Positions 39,149 to 42,636 of a DNA stretch of 42,636 bases are shown one piece after another. The translations under genes were made by a program, and so were the position numbers. The number at the start of each line of letters is the position of its first letter. The stretch's first letter is position 1. The DNA is from Sterolibacterium sp. (GTDB lineage Bacteria > Pseudomonadota > Gammaproteobacteria > Burkholderiales > Rhodocyclaceae), in contig JAGOVA010000021.1 in NCBI GenBank assembly GCA_018061005.1, positions 1-42,636 of the forward strand. The letters run 5' to 3'. The notes under the pieces were generated by a model. That model ran no database searches. It had not been told where the DNA came from and was given only the letters and a program-made list of their open reading frames with translations.

Positions 39149-40282
39149 ATGAAACAAACACTGCAAAACATCTACCGGCTGGGGCTCAAGGAAATGGCCA
39201 GTTTGTGGCACGACCCGGTATTGCTGCTTTTGATCGTGTTCTGTTTCACCTATGCCATTTATCAGCCCACGCGCCATGCCGCGCTGGGGATGGTGAATGC
39301 CTCGATTGCTGTGGTGGATGAAGACCATACGCCGCTGACCCAGCACATCACGAATGCGCTGCAGGCGCCGTATTTTCTGCCACCCGTGGATTTGCCTGCG
39401 ACGGCGGTCGATCGTGCGATGGATGAAGGGAAGTTCACCTTTGTCATTCATTTTCCGCCGCGTTTCGAAGCGGACCTCAAGGCCGGCCGTCAGCCCGAAG
39501 TGCAGGTGCTGGCCGACGCCACGGCGGTCACGCAGGCGGGCATCGGCGCGGCCTATCTGCAACAGATCATCAGCCGTGAGCTGAGCGTAGCGATCTGGGG
39601 CAAGGATCTGCCGGTGTCCACACCGGTGCGCACGCCGGTACGCCTGGTGGCGCGCGCCAAGTTCAATCCCAATCTCGATTCCGCCTGGCTGATGGCGACC
39701 AACGAGCTCATTAACAACATTACCCTGCTGGCGATGTTTCTGACGGGCGCGGCACTGATCCGCGAACGCGAACATGGTGCCATCGAGCATTTGCTGGTGA
39801 TGCCCCTCAAACCCTATGAAATCATGCTGGCCAAGGTCTGGGCAAATGGTCTGGTGATCGTGGTGGGGGCGGTGCTTTCGTTGCAGTTTGTCGCCAAGGG
39901 CTGGCTGGCGTTGCCGATTTCCGGCTCGACGCCGCTGTTTGTGGCAGGCATCGTCATTTATCTGTTTTCCACCACCGCACTGGGTATTTTTCTCGCCACG
40001 CTGACCCGTACCATGCCGCAGTTTGCGCTGCTTTCCGTGCCGGTATTCATCGTCATGAACCTGCTCTCGGGCGGTATTACCCCGCCTGAAGACATGCCGC
40101 TGCTGGTGCGCGCCGTGATGAGCATTTCCCCGTCCACCCATTTCACCCGCTTCGCCCAGTCGGTGCTTTACCGCGATGCCGGGCTGGATGTGGTCTGGCC
40201 GGAACTGCTCGGCTGCATGGTGATCGGCGCACTGTATTTCAGCGCCGCATTGCTGCGATTCAGGAAGGCACTGGCGGGGTAG
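39149..40282 (+). CDS. yhhJ: ABC-2 type permease, YhhJ-like
   Basis: A 377-residue inner-membrane protein with an N-terminal helix (LLLLIVFCFTYAIY), a large periplasmic loop (about 50-180) and five to six C-terminal helices, for example LLAMFLTGAALIREREHGAIEHLLVMPL, the ABC-2 conserved block. It follows the RbbA-like gene by 13 bp and should pair with that protein's permease half. ATG 39149 is preferred to GTG 39143 because GGGAG lies upstream at a suitable distance. Confidence 0.9.
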   Translation: MKQTLQNIYRLGLKEMASLWHDPVLLLLIVFCFTYAIYQPTRHAALGMVNASIAVVDEDHTPLTQHITNALQAPYFLPPVDLPATAVDRAMDEGKFTFVIHFPPRFEADLKAGRQPEVQVLADATAVTQAGIGAAYLQQIISRELSVAIWGKDLPVSTPVRTPVRLVARAKFNPNLDSAWLMATNELINNITLLAMFLTGAALIREREHGAIEHLLVMPLKPYEIMLAKVWANGLVIVVGAVLSLQFVAKGWLALPISGSTPLFVAGIVIYLFSTTALGIFLATLTRTMPQFALLSVPVFIVMNLLSGGITPPEDMPLLVRAVMSISPSTHFTRFAQSVLYRDAGLDVVWPELLGCMVIGALYFSAALLRFRKALAG

Positions 40283-40311
40283 TGGCTGGCTGTGGATGGC
40301 CGCTGCGCTGA

Positions 40312-40734
40312 TCAGGCCTTGATGGGTTCTGCAAGAAACTGCGCGGGTGTCATGATGTTGATGTCGTGGAATGGGTGCAGCACCAGCAAGTCCGCATCAC
40401 CTGTCAGAATGGCGTTGGCATTGCCGTTCAATGCGACATCGAGGAATTTGTCATCCTTGGGGTCGCGGCAGGCGCGAACAGGGTGGGCAATGGTAATCAG
40501 TCTTGAAACGCCACTGAGCAGGCTGATAAAACGACGTCGATCTTCGTTCCCCAGATAAGGATCGAATTTGGGGCGGTAAAGCACTTCGACCAGCTCGCTC
40601 AACGTCGCCTCGGATAACAGCAATACGCCGCCCGCCAATGCCCGGTCGACGGCCTGGGCGGCGGTGCCGTTCGGTGCAAGCAACCGGCTGATGAGCACGT
40701 TGGTGTCTAGCACCCACTGTTTTTGCTCAGTCAT
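40312..40734 (-). CDS. PIN-domain toxin (putative RNase of a toxin-antitoxin pair)
   Basis: A 140-residue protein of the COG1569-type PIN toxins. The metal-binding acids are visible: Asp10 in VLDTNVLIS, Glu in LSELVEVLYRPKF, Asp in CRDPKDDKFLDVAL, and Asp in ILTGDADLL. Such proteins cleave RNA when freed from the antitoxin. ATG at 40734 gives MTEQKQW and overlaps the antitoxin gene by 8 bp, a typical coupling; the frame extends 6 codons further upstream. It is on the opposite strand to yhhJ, tail to tail. Confidence 0.88.
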   Translation of the reverse strand: MTEQKQWVLDTNVLISRLLAPNGTAAQAVDRALAGGVLLLSEATLSELVEVLYRPKFDPYLGNEDRRRFISLLSGVSRLITIAHPVRACRDPKDDKFLDVALNGNANAILTGDADLLVLHPFHDINIMTPAQFLAEPIKA

Positions 40735-40975
40735 CGGCCAGCAGCCGGGCAAGCTGGTCTTCGGTCAATCCAGACTGTGCGGCTCGTGCGCCGACGGTGT
40801 CGCAAAATCGTTGAAATTCAGCGACATTGAAGCGAGCCAGCCGTTCGTATTCGGCGATCGACAGCACCACCGCAACTTCGCGTTTTTGCCGACAAATCAC
40901 GACCGGCTCTTTGGCGGCCATTTCAATCACTGAAGCCAGGCCTTGCTTGGCTTCGCTGGCGGTCACTGTTCGCAT
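40727..40975 (-). CDS. Phd/YefM-family antitoxin
   Basis: An 82-residue antitoxin. MRTVTASEAKQGLASVIEMAAKEPVVICRQKREVAVVLSIAEYERL is the Phd/YefM fold that binds the operator DNA, and the C-terminal part (QSGLTEDQLARLLADD) would wrap the toxin. AGGAG lies ahead of the ATG. It precedes the PIN toxin and overlaps it, as expected for an autoregulated toxin-antitoxin operon. Confidence 0.9.
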   Translation of the reverse strand: MRTVTASEAKQGLASVIEMAAKEPVVICRQKREVAVVLSIAEYERLARFNVAEFQRFCDTVGARAAQSGLTEDQLARLLADD

Positions 40976-40990
40976 GGCAGACTCCTAGTT

Positions 40991-41017
40991 TGTATGAATT
41001 GTACAAATTGTACAATA
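40991..41017 (-). promoter_or_regulatory. Operator-like 9-bp triplet repeat upstream of the antitoxin gene
   Basis: Three head-to-tail units are TTGTATGAA (40991), TTGTACAAA (41000) and TTGTACAAT (41009); the core TTGTACAA is itself a palindrome. The block ends 16 bp upstream of the antitoxin start and overlaps the expected promoter. Phd-type antitoxins bind short palindromes in their promoters, so this is the likely operator. Confidence 0.6.
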
Positions 41018-41051
41018 TAAATGCTGTGGCGCGAATGGCGCGAATGGGGCG

Positions 41052-41078
41052 GAGGACGCGGAGGACGCGGAGGACGCG
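41052..41078. repeat. 9-bp tandem repeat GAGGACGCG, three copies
   Basis: Perfect copies lie at 41052, 41061 and 41070, preceded by a GCGCGAATG duplication (about 41030-41045) and followed by CATGCATGCGCGCATG-type alternating sequence to about 41100. It fills the gap between the toxin-antitoxin operon and the nitroreductase gene. Apart from these repeats and the ribosome site at 41168, I see nothing else in that gap. Confidence 0.8.
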
Positions 41079-41176
41079 CATGCATGCGCGCATGTATGCG
41101 TGGCTTCCTACAGAAAAGACAGGGCATTTGCGCGCTAAAATCAACCGTTCAATTTCTCAATGATGACAAGGAGCCC

Positions 41177-41770
41177 ATGATGCCGACACCGATGTCACCC
41201 GCGCAGCTTGCCCAGCTTTTTACCGAAGCGCGCACGCACAATGGATTTACGACGGAAGAGGTTTCCGATGCAACGTTGCGTGAGTTGTACGATCTGCTCA
41301 AGTGGGGGCCGACGGCTGCCAACAACTGTCCGGCGCGCTTCGTGTTTGTGAAATCACCGGCGGCCAAGGCCAGACTCAAGCCTGCGCTGGCAGCGGGGAA
41401 TGTCGACAAGACCATGGCAGCGCCGTGCACCGTGATCGTGGCGCGTGACATGACGTTCTATGAGCATCTGCCGAAGCTCTACACGGCCACGGATGCGCGT
41501 TCCTGGTTTGTTGGCAATGCGGCCATGATCGAAGAAACCAGCTTGCGGGATACCGCCTTGCAGGGCGCGTATCTCATCCTGGCGGCACGCGCGCTGGGGC
41601 TGGATTGTGGGCCGATGGGCGGCTTCGACAAGGCAACACTGGATGCCGCCTTCTTTGCCGGTACGCCACTAAAGTCGCTGTTTCTGATCAATCTGGGGTA
41701 TGGCGATGCGAGCAAACTTTACCCGCGTGGCCCACGGCTGGATTTTGAAACAGCTTGCCGGATTGCCTGA
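41177..41770 (+). CDS. RutE/HadB-like nitroreductase-family protein (probable malonic semialdehyde reductase)
   Basis: A 197-residue FMN nitroreductase-fold protein close in length to RutE (196). Blocks include [64 protein letters not shown] and FLINLGYGD, all characteristic of the RutE/HadB subgroup. RutE reduces malonic semialdehyde in pyrimidine breakdown, but no other rut gene is nearby, so the substrate here is uncertain. AAGGAG precedes ATG 41177. The frame is open upstream to 41021, but that part is repeat-coded and not family-like. Confidence 0.88.
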   Translation: MMPTPMSPAQLAQLFTEARTHNGFTTEEVSDATLRELYDLLKWGPTAANNCPARFVFVKSPAAKARLKPALAAGNVDKTMAAPCTVIVARDMTFYEHLPKLYTATDARSWFVGNAAMIEETSLRDTALQGAYLILAARALGLDCGPMGGFDKATLDAAFFAGTPLKSLFLINLGYGDASKLYPRGPRLDFETACRIA

Positions 41771-41798
41771 GCGACACGATTCCACCACTATGTCAACG

Positions 41799-42365
41799 CT
41801 ATTCCGGTAGACGCAATTCCCCCAGCCGGGTCGCGCAGATCCGCTGTATGACGGCCGGGCGCGGCTGACGGACTTCGCCTTGTTCAAAGGCGATGATGTC
41901 CAGATGTTCGCGCACGATGAAGCGTAGTTCGTCCTTGCGAAGCAGGAAGGCCGGGTCGGCGGGGCGGCCGAGTTGCTCGTTGCCGAGCATGAAGGTTTCG
42001 TAGATCAGCACGCCGCCTTTGTCGAGGCAGGCCAGCAGGCTGGGCATCAGTGGTCGCCAAAGGAAATTGGTGACGACGATGCCGGCAAAGTGTTCATTGT
42101 GATAAGGCCAGGGGCCGCCTTCGAGGTCGGCGCAACGTGTTGTCAGCCCCGCGAGGTTTTCCGCTGCCAGCGCGGCGAGTGCCGCTTCGTTGCGGTCGAC
42201 GGCTTCGACAGGATGGCCGAGCCCGGCCAGAAAACGCGCATGGCGGCCACCGCCGCAGGCCAGATCCAGTACGCGGCCAGCGGGGGGGATCAGGGGGGCG
42301 AAGCGGCGTACCCAGGGGGAGGCTTCGCGGTTCAGGTGGTGATGTTGAAGGTGCTGGGGTTCCAT
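41799..42365 (-). CDS. Class I SAM-dependent methyltransferase (TehB-like)
   Basis: A 188-residue methyltransferase. Motif I is RVLDLACGGGRHARFL, followed by VEAVDRNEAALAALAAE (acidic residue binding SAM ribose) and FAGIVVTNFLWRPLMPSLLACLDKGGVLIYETFM. The group includes TehB-like and small-molecule methyltransferases; the substrate is not evident from the sequence. It lies 33 bp downstream of the partial gene on the same strand and is probably in its operon. Confidence 0.82.
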   Translation of the reverse strand: MEPQHLQHHHLNREASPWVRRFAPLIPPAGRVLDLACGGGRHARFLAGLGHPVEAVDRNEAALAALAAENLAGLTTRCADLEGGPWPYHNEHFAGIVVTNFLWRPLMPSLLACLDKGGVLIYETFMLGNEQLGRPADPAFLLRKDELRFIVREHLDIIAFEQGEVRQPRPAVIQRICATRLGELRLPE

Positions 42366-42398
42366 GAGGGGCCTGTCTAACGCGAATAGTCGTTGAGA

Positions 42399-42636
42399 TT
42401 AAGGGATGGGGATGTAGATTGCGGCGGCTTCTGTGCGGAGTTGCTGCGCCAGCGCTGTCAGGCGGAGGGCACTGAGATCACCGCTGGAATAGACCGGGCT
42501 GGCGACACTGGCCGCGCGGCTTTTTTGTTGCGAACGCCGGTAGAGTGGGTCGTAATGTTGTTCCAGCAGTTCAGCCACCAGTGTGGAAAAGTCGCGGGCT
42601 TCGATCAGCCGGTTCCAGCGGTCCAGGGTGTCGTTG
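42399..42636 (-). CDS. mnmH: C-terminal end of probable tRNA 2-selenouridine synthase MnmH (5' partial)
   Basis: Too short at the window edge for a complete gene, but 78 codons are open from the right edge to TAA at 42399. It contains DRWNRLIEARDF and LLEQHYDPLYRRSQQK; the HYDP.Y.RS pattern is, as I recall, characteristic of the MnmH (SelU/YbbB) C-terminal region, which converts 2-thiouridine to 2-selenouridine at the tRNA wobble base. The rhodanese domain and P-loop would lie outside the window, so the name is provisional. The methyltransferase gene follows after 33 bp. Confidence 0.6.
   Translation of the reverse strand, partial: NDTLDRWNRLIEARDFSTLVAELLEQHYDPLYRRSQQKSRAASVASPVYSSGDLSALRLTALAQQLRTEAAAIYIPIP

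Noticed and set aside
39008-40141. A 377-codon minus-strand frame
   Set aside because: It is antisense to the YhhJ-like permease; the product is Arg/His/Gln-rich with no domain.

Overview
The window looks like chromosomal DNA of a betaproteobacterium with fairly high GC, most plausibly of the Nitrosomonadales/Rhodocyclales type. The inference rests on gene families and order: argB - pyrimidine 5'-nucleotidase - slmA, cytochrome c4 divergent from engB, hemB of the Mg-type, bioB/bioC beside comF, and an MSHA-type pilus cluster. I see no rRNA, tRNA, CRISPR array, insertion sequence or phage gene.

Region 1 (1-4539) is a carbohydrate-modification group: the 3' part of a large sulfotransferase/TPR/O-GlcNAc-transferase-like protein, a DegT-family aminotransferase and a GNAT acetyltransferase. 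Region 2 (4724-16897) is a pilus region: a giant secreted MshQ-like (DUF6701) protein with Ig-like repeats, a 383-bp intergenic region with a dRS3-like inverted repeat and a candidate promoter, then mshI, a pilN-like gene, mshJ, mshK, mshL, mshM and mshN in one tight operon. The motor ATPase, platform protein and pilins of a complete system are not in the window.

Region 3 (16930-25945) is housekeeping: comF divergent from bioB-bioC plus a 51-codon basic ORF; a strong bidirectional terminator; cytochrome c4 divergent from engB and a DUF4892-like/OmpA protein; hemB; and the leftward argB - nucleotidase - slmA group.

Region 4 (26192-40282) is envelope export. A TetR gene with a promoter/palindrome heads an ABC-type tripartite efflux operon (adaptor, FtsX-like permease, ATPase, small periplasmic protein, NodT-type outer-membrane factor). 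The ATPase gene has an in-frame amber codon just before its H-loop. Next come a secreted 1008-residue TPR-CHAT protein with an apparent His/Cys dyad, and a three-gene operon resembling yhiI-rbbA-yhhJ.

Region 5 (40312-42636) holds a Phd/PIN toxin-antitoxin pair with three 9-bp operator-like repeats, a RutE-like nitroreductase, a SAM methyltransferase, and the 3' end of a gene that looks like mnmH (selU).

The most notable points are the glycosylation-type genes beside a partial MSHA locus, the amber-interrupted efflux ATPase, the asymmetric nucleotide-binding sites of the RbbA-like protein, and the secreted CHAT protein between two export operons.
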